NCBI GenBank assembly: GCA_031414805.1
Contig: JANOQJ010000056.1
Coordinates: 60,682 to 124,681, forward strand
Source: JAAFIW01 sp031414805
GTDB lineage: Bacteria > Pseudomonadota > Gammaproteobacteria > Burkholderiales > Burkholderiaceae_C
Reading direction: 5' to 3'
Length of the DNA stretch: 64,000 nucleotides
Under the pieces are notes generated by a model. The model was not told the DNA's origin. It worked only from the letters and a program-made list of their open reading frames with translations, and ran no database searches. Shown here piece after piece: positions 17,199 through 25,988 of this stretch; within the stretch, counting starts at the first letter, position 1, and every line of letters begins with the position of its first letter. Made by a program: the position numbers and the translations under genes.

Positions 17199-17993
17199 TC
17201 ATACAACAAACGGGTACTCCCGCAGCAGCTCCATCGCCCGCTGCCCACGCTCCCCCAGGAAGAATTCGCGGATGAACGGATGGTCAAAGGCCACCACGTC
17301 GAGCGGGGCGGCGTTGATGATGACTTTTTTATCGGCCAGCACGGCCACGCGGGTGGACAGCTCGAACAAGGTGTCCAGGTCGTGCGTGACCATGACGACG
17401 GTGAGCTCCAGGTCGCGGTGCAAGCTGCGCAGCAAGGTCACAAAACCGTCGGAGGCTTGCGGGTCGAGACCGGCGGTGGGCTCGTCGAGCAGAAGCAGCG
17501 GCGGGTCCATGATGAGGGCGCGCGCCAGGGCCACGCGCTTGATCATGCCGCCAGACAAATCGGCGGGCATTTTGGCGGCGTCTTCCGGCTTCAAACCCAC
17601 CATTTGGAGCTTGACCATGGCGGCATCGCGAACCAGTTTGTGGGGCAACGTTTTCAACTCGCGCAGGGGAAAGGCAATGTTTTCCAGCACGCTAAAGGCC
17701 GAGAACAGCGCGCCATGTTGAAACAACATGCCCACCCGGCTGGCTGCACCCTTCACCGCACCTTGCGTGACGGGCTCGCCCAGCACCGTGATTTGCCCTT
17801 TCGTGGGCACTTCCAACCCCAGCATCTGGCGCAGCAACACGGTTTTGCCGGTGCCCGAACCGCCAACCAGCGACACCACTTGGCCCTTCTCGACCTGTAG
17901 CGACAGGTTTCTGTGCACCACAAATTCTTTGGTGGCGGTTTTGAAGACCGTTGACAGGCCCTGTATGTCGACGATGAGGTTGGGTGCCGTCAT
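17199..17993 (-). CDS. MlaF-type ABC transporter ATPase
   Basis: 264-residue ATP-binding subunit. Walker A is GGSGTGKTVLL (about 44), signature LSGGMIKRVALARAL (about 148, the Mla-type LSGGM variant) and Walker B LLLLDEPTAGLD. The C-terminal helix continues to the end. It overlaps the permease gene by 4 nt (ATGA at 17990-17993), so this start is firm. It energises the MlaE-type permease of the same operon; substrate probably phospholipid or a related hydrophobic compound. Confidence 0.9.
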   Translation of the reverse strand: MTAPNLIVDIQGLSTVFKTATKEFVVHRNLSLQVEKGQVVSLVGGSGTGKTVLLRQMLGLEVPTKGQITVLGEPVTQGAVKGAASRVGMLFQHGALFSAFSVLENIAFPLRELKTLPHKLVRDAAMVKLQMVGLKPEDAAKMPADLSGGMIKRVALARALIMDPPLLLLDEPTAGLDPQASDGFVTLLRSLHRDLELTVVMVTHDLDTLFELSTRVAVLADKKVIINAAPLDVVAFDHPFIREFFLGERGQRAMELLREYPFVV

Positions 17994-19105
17994 ACACCCA
18001 CGTCTTTGAACAGCACCGCAAACAAGGCATCTACCAATATCACCATGGTGATGGCCGTGACCACCGACGCGGTAGTGCCTTCGCCCAGGCTTTGCGTGTC
18101 GGGTTTCACGCGCAGGCCAAAGTGGCATCCCACCAGCGCAATCAACACGCCAAACACAATCGATTTGCCGGTGGCCAACACCAGGTTGCTGGCTTGCACG
18201 GCTTTGGGCAGGGCATTGATGAAGTAAGCAGGGCTCACGTCCACCACAAAGTCCGCCGCCAGCATGCCGCCAGCCAGCGCCGCCAGCGACGTCCAGGCGC
18301 TGATCAGCGGCATGGCAATCGCCAGCGCCATCGCGCGTGGCAGCACCAGGCGAAAGCTGTGCGAGATGCCCATCACCCGCATCGCGTCCAGTTCGTCGGT
18401 CACGCGCATCACGCCGATCTGCGCGGTAATGGCGGAGCCGGAACGACCGGCAATCAGGATGGCTGCCAGCACCGGCCCCAGCTCGCGAATGATGGACAGG
18501 CCCAGAATGGGCACGATGAAGGCGTTGGCACCAAATTGCTTGAGCTGCTGGCTGGTGAGGTAAGCCAGCACCACGCCAATCAAAAAACCCACCAGCGCGG
18601 TGATAGGTAAGGCGGTGGCGCCAATGCGGTACAGGTGGCCCGACAGGTCGCGCCAAGGGCCCTCGCGCGGTGCGCGGGCCAGTTGCACCAGGTTCAGCGC
18701 CAACTGGCCAATCAGGCGCACAAAGCCTTTGACGTGATCCAGCAAAAGCATCAGCAACGCCCCCAGCTTCAGCAAGCGCTGAACCAGCGTGAGGCGCATG
18801 GGGGTCGGTTGGGCTACGGTGAACTGGGCCACGCGATCCAGCACGGCGCGCTGGGCGGGTTCGGTGGTGAGCTGGGTCGGCAACGCTTGGCCCCAGTGCG
18901 CCCACAGCAACTGGGCACCCACATGGTCCAGCTGCGTAATGGCGGTCAAGTCCCAGGGGATGGTCGCCTGGGTGTCCCGCAATCCGCCCAGCCCGCGTTG
19001 GGCCGCGTCGAACACCCCGGCTTGCGCAAACTGCGCAGCCGTCCAGCGACCCGACAGGCGGGCTGTGCCATCGGTTTGTTGTACGCGGGGTGAGTCGGTT
19101 TGCAT
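17990..19105 (-). CDS. STAS-MlaE-type ABC transporter permease
   Basis: 371 residues. Residues about 1-95 form a STAS-like domain (ARLSGRWTAAQ...LDHVGAQLLWAHWG) fused to an MlaE permease (about 120-371) with five to six membrane helices and the family motif ELGPVLAAILIAGRSGSAITAQIGVMRVTDELDAMRVMG (positions about 210-250). In E. coli the STAS protein MlaB is separate; here it is fused, as in several MlaE relatives. First gene of the operon; a 101-bp divergent region separates it from the enoyl-CoA hydratase gene. Confidence 0.9.
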   Translation of the reverse strand: MQTDSPRVQQTDGTARLSGRWTAAQFAQAGVFDAAQRGLGGLRDTQATIPWDLTAITQLDHVGAQLLWAHWGQALPTQLTTEPAQRAVLDRVAQFTVAQPTPMRLTLVQRLLKLGALLMLLLDHVKGFVRLIGQLALNLVQLARAPREGPWRDLSGHLYRIGATALPITALVGFLIGVVLAYLTSQQLKQFGANAFIVPILGLSIIRELGPVLAAILIAGRSGSAITAQIGVMRVTDELDAMRVMGISHSFRLVLPRAMALAIAMPLISAWTSLAALAGGMLAADFVVDVSPAYFINALPKAVQASNLVLATGKSIVFGVLIALVGCHFGLRVKPDTQSLGEGTTASVVTAITMVILVDALFAVLFKDVGV

Positions 19106-19206
19106 GGCTAAGGTTTAAGCGGTGGCATGGTACCCGCTGGGGTGTACCCCGCTGCCCTACGATGGGCGGGTATAAATAACTGAATTACCTGTAGGAGACA
19201 TGCTCC

Positions 19207-19980
19207 ATGCACACTGACACCGAGCTTTTAGTCGAACAACGCGGCCCCACGCTGTGGCTCACCATCCACCGCGAGGCGCGCCGCAACGCGATGAGCCACG
19301 CAGTGTTGGCAGGCATGGCGCAGGCCATCGACGCCGCACAAAGCAACCGCAGCGTGCGGGCGATTGTGGTCACCGGTACGGGCAGCAAAGCCTTTTGCGC
19401 AGGGGCCGATTTGCAGTCGGCCCACGCGTTCACGACCGACTATTCCGAGCCCCACGGACACCTGGCCCGCCTGCTGCGGGTGGCCAAGGCCAGCCATGTG
19501 CCGCTGATTGCACGGGTCAACGGCGCTTGCATGGCCGGTGGCATGGGTCTGCTTTCGATGTGCGACATGGCGGTGGCGGCCAGCCACGCGGTGTTTGGCC
19601 TGCCCGAGGTGAAGGTGGGCGTGTTTCCGGCGCAAGTTCTGTCGGTGTTGCAGCATTTGATCCCCAGACGCAAACTGGCTGAAATGTGCTTGACGGGCGA
19701 GCCGATCACCTGTGCGCAGGCGCTGGAATACGGGCTGGTGAACTATGCGGATGACGATGTCGATGCCAAGCTACAGTGGCTGCTGGACCGGCTGCTCGAC
19801 AAATCTCCCGCCGCGATTCGCCGAGGCCTCTACACGATGAAAAAGATCGAGACCATGGCGTTTGAAGAAAGCATGAGCTTCACCGAAAGCCAGATTGCGC
19901 TGTTCACCCTGACCGCGGATGCGAAAGAAGGACAGGCGGCATTTCAGGAAAAGCGCAAGCCGGTTTGGGCGGGGCAGTGA
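19207..19980 (+). CDS. Enoyl-CoA hydratase/isomerase family protein
   Basis: Crotonase-fold enzyme of 257 residues acting on an acyl-CoA. The oxyanion-hole segments are AFCAGADLQSA (about 62) and NGACMAGGMGLLSMCDMAVA (about 105). Glu in LPEVKVGVFP sits at the position of a catalytic Glu. TAGGAG precedes the start at good spacing, and TATAAAT (19171-19177) is a possible -10 element. It overlaps the AtuA-like gene by 1 nt. Together with the AtuA-like protein and MmsA it suggests breakdown of a branched-chain or terpenoid acid (inference). Confidence 0.88.
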   Translation: MHTDTELLVEQRGPTLWLTIHREARRNAMSHAVLAGMAQAIDAAQSNRSVRAIVVTGTGSKAFCAGADLQSAHAFTTDYSEPHGHLARLLRVAKASHVPLIARVNGACMAGGMGLLSMCDMAVAASHAVFGLPEVKVGVFPAQVLSVLQHLIPRRKLAEMCLTGEPITCAQALEYGLVNYADDDVDAKLQWLLDRLLDKSPAAIRRGLYTMKKIETMAFEESMSFTESQIALFTLTADAKEGQAAFQEKRKPVWAGQ

Positions 19981-21818
19981 TGACCAAGACCGTCCGAATC
20001 GGCGGAGCCAGTGGTTTCTGGGGCGACAGCAGCGTGGGCGCGCCCCAGCTGGTAGCGCTGGGCAATGTCGACTATCTGGTGTTCGACTACCTGGCCGAAC
20101 TCACCATGTCCATCCTGGCCGCCGCCCGCGCCAAAAACCCGGAGCTGGGCTACGCCACCGACTTCGTGACGGTGACGATGAAAACCATCCTCAGAGACGT
20201 GGCCGCCAAAGGCATCAAAGTCATCAGCAACGCTGGCGGCGTAAACCCCCGTGCCTGCGCGAAAGCAATTGAAGCGCTGGCGGCCGAGCAGGGTGTGCAG
20301 ATCAAAGTAGCCGTGGTGCTGGGCGACGACGTCCTCCCCCAACTCCAACAATTGGGGTCAGATCACAATTACCGCCATGCGAAAACGGATGCCCCGCCCG
20401 GCAAGCTGCTGACCGCCAATGCCTACTTGGGCGCAGCGCCCATTGCGCAGGCCCTTGCCAGCGGCGCGCAAATCGTGATCACGGGCCGCTGTGTGGACAG
20501 CGCGGTGACCTTGGGCGCGCTGATGCACGAGTTTGGCTGGGCTTGGGACGATTACGACCACTTGGCCCAGGGCAGCCTGGCAGGCCACATCATTGAATGC
20601 GGCTGCCAGGCCACGGGCGGCCTGCACACCGACTGGCAGGATGTGCCCGACTGGCCGCACATCGGCTACCCGGTGATCGAATGCCGCGCCGACGGCAGCT
20701 TTGTAGTGACCAAGCCGCCCGGCACCGGCGGACTGGTGAACTGCGCAGTGGTGGCCGAGCAGATGCTGTATGAGATTGGCGACCCGGCAAACTACCTGTT
20801 GCCGGATGTGGTGTGCGACTTCACGCAGGTGCAGTTGCTACAACTAGGTGAGCATGTTGTGCAGGTTTCACAAGGGCGGGGGCGTGTTTCGGGTAATAAC
20901 TACAAGGTGTCCGCCACTTACATGGACGGCTTTCGCTGTGCCGCGCAGCTGACCATCGTGGGCGCCGACGCTGCGGCAAAAGCCCGCCGCACCGGGGAAG
21001 CGATTCTGGTGCGCACGCGCGAGCTGTTTGCCGCGCACAGCCTGGCCGACTACAGCCGCACGCACATCGAGGTGCTGGGCAGCGAGCTAGGCAACTTCGG
21101 CCCTCAGGCCCGCAGCCCCCAGGTGCGCGAGGTGGTGTTGCAACTGGCCGTGATGCACCCGCAAAAAGCCGCACTGGAAGTGTTTGCACGAGAGATTGCG
21201 CCTGCGGGCACCAGCTGGTCACCCGGCACCACCGGCGCGTCAGGCAGGCCAAACGTGTCGCCGTGCATCAAGCAGTGGTCGTTTTTGTTGGACAAGGATC
21301 GCGTGACGCCGGTCGTGGAGATCGAGGGGGAGTCACAACCACTTGGAGCGCTCAAAAAATTGGGGTCAGATCACAATTTCGCGCCCACACCGCTGCAGAC
21401 CCACCCAGCCAGCGCGAATTTGTGCTCTGACCCCAATTTGCCCACATCGGAGACTACAGGGAGGGAAACCACGCAAGAAGTCCCCCTCATCACCCTCGCC
21501 TACGCCCGCAGCGGCGACAAAGGCAACACCTCCAACATCGGCGTCATCGCCCGCCGCCCCGAATTCCTGGCCACCTTGCGCGAGCAGCTCACCGAACAAA
21601 AAGTAGGTGCGTTTTTGGCCCACCTCGTCAAAGGCAAAGTTACCCGCTACGACGTGCCCGGCATCCACGCCATGAACTTCGTCTGCGAGCAGGCGCTGGA
21701 CGGTGGCGGTATGGCCAGCCTGCGCAATGACGCGCTGGGCAAGGGCATGGCGCAAATTCTGTTGACAATGCCGGTATGGATCGATGCAGAATTTGCTACA
21801 AAATACATAGCTGCTTGA
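19980..21818 (+). CDS. AtuA-family protein (acyclic terpene utilisation AtuA-like)
   Basis: 612 residues. The N-terminal domain (about 1-450) is DUF1446/AtuA: IGGASGFWGDS, DYLAELTMSIL, ISNAGGVNPRACAKAIE and ITGRCVDSAVTLGALMHEFGW. The C-terminal domain (about 495-605) starts LITLAYARSGDKGNTSNIGVIARR, typical of the AtuA-like small domain. AtuA is needed for growth on citronellol/geraniol in Pseudomonas; its biochemical role is unclear. Two repeat-derived inserts are read in frame: LGSDHN near residue 126 and about 28 residues near 460-487 at the domain junction. The last codons (ATKYIAA, stop) come from dispersed repeat R6. Confidence 0.85.
   Translation: MTKTVRIGGASGFWGDSSVGAPQLVALGNVDYLVFDYLAELTMSILAAARAKNPELGYATDFVTVTMKTILRDVAAKGIKVISNAGGVNPRACAKAIEALAAEQGVQIKVAVVLGDDVLPQLQQLGSDHNYRHAKTDAPPGKLLTANAYLGAAPIAQALASGAQIVITGRCVDSAVTLGALMHEFGWAWDDYDHLAQGSLAGHIIECGCQATGGLHTDWQDVPDWPHIGYPVIECRADGSFVVTKPPGTGGLVNCAVVAEQMLYEIGDPANYLLPDVVCDFTQVQLLQLGEHVVQVSQGRGRVSGNNYKVSATYMDGFRCAAQLTIVGADAAAKARRTGEAILVRTRELFAAHSLADYSRTHIEVLGSELGNFGPQARSPQVREVVLQLAVMHPQKAALEVFAREIAPAGTSWSPGTTGASGRPNVSPCIKQWSFLLDKDRVTPVVEIEGESQPLGALKKLGSDHNFAPTPLQTHPASANLCSDPNLPTSETTGRETTQEVPLITLAYARSGDKGNTSNIGVIARRPEFLATLREQLTEQKVGAFLAHLVKGKVTRYDVPGIHAMNFVCEQALDGGGMASLRNDALGKGMAQILLTMPVWIDAEFATKYIAA
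20350..20370 (+). repeat. Solo REP-like element in the AtuA-like gene
   Basis: The copy contains TTGGGGTCAGATCACAA, identical over this core to the left arm of the pair 1 kb downstream. It is read in frame as QLGSDHN. Confidence 0.75.
21357..21439 (+). repeat. REPIN-like inverted REP pair inside the AtuA-like gene
   Basis: Two 27-nt arms, 21357-21383 and 21413-21439, are inverted repeats of each other with two mismatches and flank a 29-nt spacer. The arms carry TTGGGGTCAGATCACAA and TTGTGCTCTGACCCCAA. The whole 83-nt unit is in frame. Confidence 0.85.
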
Positions 21819-21838
21819 GCAATATTTATAAGGGCTGG
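21794..21838 (-). repeat. Dispersed double-palindrome repeat, copy R6
   Basis: TTGCTACAAAATACATAGCT through AAGGGCTGG, in reverse orientation. It supplies the 3' end and TGA stop of the AtuA-like gene. Confidence 0.83.
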
Positions 21839-21874
21839 GGCCCATTTTTTCTATAAATCCCGAAGGAAGCACAC

Positions 21875-23389
21875 ATGTCCACACCACAAGCCATCCATCA
21901 CTTCATTCAGGGCGTACGCGCCCCCGGCACCAGCGCCCGCCAGCAAGACGTCTTCAACCCCGCCACGGGCCAGGTCACCGGCCAGGTGGCCCTGGCCAAT
22001 GTGGCCGATGTGAACGCCGCCGTGGCATCAGCTCAAGCCGCCTTTCCCGCCTGGGCCGACACGCCGCCGATTCGCCGCGCACGCGTGATGTTCAAGTTTC
22101 TGGAACTACTCAATATCCACAAAGACGACCTGGCCCGCGCCATCACCGCCGAACACGGCAAGGTGTTCACCGACGCGCAGGGCGAGGTCACGCGCGGCAT
22201 CGATATTGTGGAATTTGCCTGCGGCATTCCGCAGTTGCTCAAAGGCCAGTACACCGACCAGGTGTCCACCGGCATCGACAACTGGACCCTGCGCCAGCCG
22301 CTGGGCGTGGTGGCCGGCATCACCCCGTTTAACTTCCCGGTGATGGTGCCCATGTGGATGTTTCCGGTGGCGATTGCCGCCGGCAACAGCTTTGTGCTCA
22401 AGCCCAGCCCGCTGGACCCTAGCTGCTCGTTGATGATGGCCGATCTGCTGAAAAAAGCGGGCCTGCCCGACGGCGTGTTCAACGTGGTGCAAGGTGACAA
22501 AGACGCTGTGGACGCGCTGCTGGAGCACCCCGATGTGAAAGCCATTTCCTTTGTGGGCTCCACGCCCATTGCCCAAAAAATCTACGAAACCGGTGCCCGC
22601 CACGGCAAGCGCGTGCAAGCCCTGGGCGGCGCGAAAAACCACATGGTGGTGATGCCCGATGCCGATCTGGATCAAGCCGTGGATGCGCTGATCGGCAGCG
22701 CCTTTGGCTCGGCCGGTGAGCGCTGCATGGCGATCAGCCTGGCGGTGCTGGTCGGTGACGCCGCCGACAAAATCGTGCCGATGCTGGCCCGGCGCACGCG
22801 CGAACTCAAGATCAAAAACGGGGTGGAGCTGGACGCGGAAATGGGCCCGATCATCAGCCGCGTGGCGCAAGAGCGGATCAGCGGCTACATCGGCATTGGT
22901 GCCAACGAAGGCGCGAAATTAGTCGTCGATGGCCGCGAATTTGCCGCCGCCAAAGCCGGTGCGGGCATGGACAACGGTTTCTGGATCGGCGGCAGCCTGT
23001 TTGACCACGTCACGCCCGAGATGAAAATCTATAAGGAAGAAATCTTCGGCCCCGTGCTGGGGTGTGTGCGCGTCAAAGACTTCGCCGCCGCGCTTGATTT
23101 GATCAACAGCCACGAATTCGGCAACGGCGTGAGCTGCTTCACCCGCGACGGCAACGTCGCCCGCGAATTCAGCCGCCGCGTGCAGGTCGGCATGGTCGGC
23201 ATCAACGTACCTATTCCCGTGCCGATGGCCTGGCACGGTTTCGGCGGCTGGAAAAAGAGCCTGTTTGGCGACATGCACGCCTACGGCGAAGAAGGCGTGC
23301 GTTTCTACACCAAGCAAAAAAGCATCATGCAGCGCTGGCCCGAGAGCATTGGCAAGGGGGCCGAGTTTGTGATGCCGACGGCGAAGTGA
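21875..23389 (+). CDS. mmsA: CoA-acylating methylmalonate-semialdehyde dehydrogenase
   Basis: 504-residue aldehyde dehydrogenase of the MmsA/IolA type, which converts methylmalonate semialdehyde to propionyl-CoA (or malonate semialdehyde to acetyl-CoA) with NAD+ and CoA in valine, thymine or inositol breakdown. Visible signatures are ITPFNFPVMVPMWMFPVA, the NAD loop FVGSTPIAQ, and catalytic Cys284 in GSAGERCMA. GAAGGAAG precedes the start. It lies 56 nt after the AtuA-like gene and probably shares its transcript. A surface-glycan cassette begins 97 bp downstream. Confidence 0.92.
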   Translation: MSTPQAIHHFIQGVRAPGTSARQQDVFNPATGQVTGQVALANVADVNAAVASAQAAFPAWADTPPIRRARVMFKFLELLNIHKDDLARAITAEHGKVFTDAQGEVTRGIDIVEFACGIPQLLKGQYTDQVSTGIDNWTLRQPLGVVAGITPFNFPVMVPMWMFPVAIAAGNSFVLKPSPLDPSCSLMMADLLKKAGLPDGVFNVVQGDKDAVDALLEHPDVKAISFVGSTPIAQKIYETGARHGKRVQALGGAKNHMVVMPDADLDQAVDALIGSAFGSAGERCMAISLAVLVGDAADKIVPMLARRTRELKIKNGVELDAEMGPIISRVAQERISGYIGIGANEGAKLVVDGREFAAAKAGAGMDNGFWIGGSLFDHVTPEMKIYKEEIFGPVLGCVRVKDFAAALDLINSHEFGNGVSCFTRDGNVAREFSRRVQVGMVGINVPIPVPMAWHGFGGWKKSLFGDMHAYGEEGVRFYTKQKSIMQRWPESIGKGAEFVMPTAK

Positions 23390-23486
23390 AGCCCGGGGTA
23401 CGCCCCAAGCGTTTCACGAGAACCTTTCCTCGATCAATCCGCCATCCCGCAACAAGCTGGGAGGCACGACCTTTTTTCCAGCCACC

Positions 23487-24614
23487 ATGCCAACGCAGAT
23501 ACCCGAGAAGCCAGAGCCGCAAAACCAGCATTTCCCAGGGGTTGATCTATTGCGCGCTATTGCTGCAATGCTGGTTTTGATTTTTCACATCATTTCGCTT
23601 GGCAAGATAACCAACGTACCCAGCGGGCTTATCTTTGATATTTTCAATTATGGCTGGGTCGGGGTAGATCTATTCCTGGTGATAAGTGGGTTTGTGATTG
23701 CACTGTCCGCATTTTCCGGTGTACAACGCCACGGGCTGGGGTTTCGCCGCTCGTTTGCCATACGCCGCCTTGCGCGAATTGTGCCGCTGTACCTCATAAC
23801 CTGTGTCGTTTTTGTTGCGCTTATTAAACCTCAATACCTGTTTGTGTCGGGAAAGTTGTTGATCGCACATATTGGAAGTCATCTTTTATTTATTCATAAC
23901 TTATTTCCTTCAACCCATGGCTCAATCAATGGCCCGACTTGGTCGATCGGTCTGGAGATACAGTTCTATTTGCTCATGATGTGTCTTACACCATGGTTGG
24001 TACGCCATAGCGCAGCGCGGTTGCTTCTGGGCGCATTGGTTGTGGGATGTGCATGGCGCTTTTTGACCACGCTGCTCTGGGCACCGGGTGCAGCACCTGA
24101 AATGATTCAATTCATTTATCTGACTCAGCTTCCCGGCACCATCGATCAGTTTGCGTTTGGTATTGCACTCGCAATGGCCGTATCACGCAGAAACGCATTC
24201 GCTAAGCGATGCCTCGCGGTGGGCTGGATACCGTTTGTGCTGTGGTTGCTTGTTAGTGTCGTTTTGCTATACGCGGCCGCCTGGACCATTACCAGCTACC
24301 ACATGTGGACCGACGTCACCATGCTCGTTGGCTGGAGACCACTGCTCGGCGCAGGATTTGCAGCGGCACTGGCTGCCGCCATCACGCTACCAGTAGCCGG
24401 CAATCGGATGTTGGCACCCATTCGGTATCTGGGAACTATCAGCTATGGCGTGTATTTATGGCACATGCTGGTGCTTATCAGTATTATTAGCTGGGTTCCC
24501 GGAATTAGTGGCGGCAAGCTTGCTGCGGGTTGCATCATGGCTACGCTGGTTCTGGCAAGCTTGAGTTGGCACTTGATTGAAAAACCCAACATCAATCAAT
24601 ACAAAGTCAGTTGA
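23487..24614 (+). CDS. Acyltransferase family 3 membrane protein (OafA/YrhL-like)
   Basis: 375 residues with about ten membrane segments. The N-terminal FPGVDLLRAIAAMLVLIFH is the conserved acyltransferase-3 motif with the putative catalytic His, followed by GWVGVDLFLVISGFVI and FAIRRLARIVPLY. Such enzymes O-acylate sugars of lipopolysaccharide or other glycans. Base composition is lower in GC than flanking genes. It is followed with a TGATG overlap by GtrA, then a glycosyltransferase and a DUF2142 protein, so it is probably the O-acetyl-modifying part of a glycan-decoration cassette. Confidence 0.87.
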   Translation: MPTQIPEKPEPQNQHFPGVDLLRAIAAMLVLIFHIISLGKITNVPSGLIFDIFNYGWVGVDLFLVISGFVIALSAFSGVQRHGLGFRRSFAIRRLARIVPLYLITCVVFVALIKPQYLFVSGKLLIAHIGSHLLFIHNLFPSTHGSINGPTWSIGLEIQFYLLMMCLTPWLVRHSAARLLLGALVVGCAWRFLTTLLWAPGAAPEMIQFIYLTQLPGTIDQFAFGIALAMAVSRRNAFAKRCLAVGWIPFVLWLLVSVVLLYAAAWTITSYHMWTDVTMLVGWRPLLGAGFAAALAAAITLPVAGNRMLAPIRYLGTISYGVYLWHMLVLISIISWVPGISGGKLAAGCIMATLVLASLSWHLIEKPNINQYKVS

Positions 24615-25030
24615 TGCGCTTATCTATGGAAAAGAATTTATTCCTGGATGTGCGTATTGTGAAGTACCTCGGCTTTGGCGCGTTGCAATTCATTTTAGAC
24701 ATCTCACTATTTGTTGTTATGCAAGCATTGGATGTGCCATTGCTCATCGCGAACGTCGTCAGCCGGTTATCGGCGGCTACTGCAGGTTATTATTTAAATA
24801 AGAAATATACCTTTGCGATTGGCGACGTGAAGACTTATTCCATGGTTCGCCGTTACTGGGTATTCTGGATGCTTATGACCGTATTCAGTTCGTTGCTTGT
24901 CTGGTGTTGGGATCGTTTTCTTGGAAATGCTTTGCCAACCAGCTTGGGCAAGTTCATTATTGAGTGCTTCTTGTGCGTTTTTGGTTATTTGATATCAAAA
25001 TATTGGGTATACAAGCATGATCCAGAATAA
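24614..25030 (+). CDS. GtrA-family membrane protein (putative glycolipid flippase)
   Basis: 138 residues with four membrane helices. It has the family landmarks KYLGFGALQFILDISLF, NVVSRLSAATAGYYLNKKYTF and a C-terminal KYWVYK. GtrA proteins are proposed to flip undecaprenyl-phosphate-linked sugars. The ATG at 24614 overlaps the acyltransferase stop by 1 nt. Its 3' end overlaps the glycosyltransferase start by 14 nt, so the three genes are one unit. Confidence 0.85.
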   Translation: MRLSMEKNLFLDVRIVKYLGFGALQFILDISLFVVMQALDVPLLIANVVSRLSAATAGYYLNKKYTFAIGDVKTYSMVRRYWVFWMLMTVFSSLLVWCWDRFLGNALPTSLGKFIIECFLCVFGYLISKYWVYKHDPE

Positions 25031-25988
25031 AACAATTGCCGTCGTTATCCCAAGCTACAAAGTGACACGCCACATTTTGCAGGTCGTTGCAGGAATTGGT
25101 TTGGAAGTGGACCGTATTTATGTGGTGGACGATGCGTGTCCCGATGGCAGTGGACGGTTGGTGAGAAACTCAATTTCAGATGCTCGAGTACACGTTATCT
25201 TCTGTGAGAAAAATCAAGGCGTGGGCGGCGCGGTGATGACGGGCTACGCTGCTGCACTGCATGACGGTTACGACGTGATGGTGAAAATCGACGGTGACGG
25301 TCAGATGAATCCCAGCTTGCTGCCAATGTTTGTTGAGCCAATCATTCAAGGCTTGGCCGACTATACAAAAGGAAACCGATTTTTTAATCTGGAAGATGTG
25401 CAAGCCATGCCCTGGGTTCGACTCGTCGGCAATGCGGGCTTGTCGTTTATGTGTAAAGCGTCATCAGGTTACTGGAGTATCTTTGATCCCACCAACGGAT
25501 ACACCGCAATCAGCCGGCATGCAGCTTCTTTGCTACCGATGGAAAAGATTAGCACCCGGTATTTTTTTGAGACCGATATGCTGTTCCGATTGGGAACCTT
25601 TGGCGCCGTCGTTCGGGATGTGCCCATGCGTGCGGTTTACGGCGATGAGCAGTCAAATTTATCGGCTCGCAAAGTGATGTTTAGCTTTTTAGGCGGGCAT
25701 TTGCGCAATTTCTGCAAAAGAATTCTCTATAACTATTTTCTGCGCGGTTTTTCCGTTGCTTCGGTGGAGCTCGTGCTCGCCACTTGTTTTCTGTTTTTTG
25801 GTGCTGTTTATGGCGTCAGCAGATGGATTCAGTCGTCTGTCAGTGGCATTTACGCTTCCAGCGGCGAGGTTATGCTGGCCGCGCTTCCAATCATTGTGGG
25901 CGTGCAGTTGCTGATTTCATTCATTGGCTTTGATATGCAAAGCCAACCCAAAATACCCTTGAGAGGTGGTCATGAAAAGCATGACTAG
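25017..25988 (+). CDS. Family 2 glycosyltransferase (GtrB/DPM1-like)
   Basis: 323 residues. A GT-A domain occupies about 1-235: VVIPSYK, VVDDACPDGSG, NQGVGGAVMTGYAAAL and the metal-binding DGDGQM. Two C-terminal membrane helices follow (about 250-275 and 285-308), as in GtrB enzymes that load a sugar on undecaprenyl phosphate on the cytoplasmic face. It is placed after gtrA and before a polytopic DUF2142 protein, the gtrA-gtrB-gtrC order of seroconversion cassettes. The donor sugar is not predictable. Confidence 0.88.
   Translation: MIQNKTIAVVIPSYKVTRHILQVVAGIGLEVDRIYVVDDACPDGSGRLVRNSISDARVHVIFCEKNQGVGGAVMTGYAAALHDGYDVMVKIDGDGQMNPSLLPMFVEPIIQGLADYTKGNRFFNLEDVQAMPWVRLVGNAGLSFMCKASSGYWSIFDPTNGYTAISRHAASLLPMEKISTRYFFETDMLFRLGTFGAVVRDVPMRAVYGDEQSNLSARKVMFSFLGGHLRNFCKRILYNYFLRGFSVASVELVLATCFLFFGAVYGVSRWIQSSVSGIYASSGEVMLAALPIIVGVQLLISFIGFDMQSQPKIPLRGGHEKHD

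Noticed and set aside
17994..18905. Upstream part of a 568-residue frame that would extend the MlaF-type ATPase
   Set aside because: It overlaps the MlaE-type permease in another frame; the permease is well supported and an ATGA overlap fixes the ATPase start at 17993.
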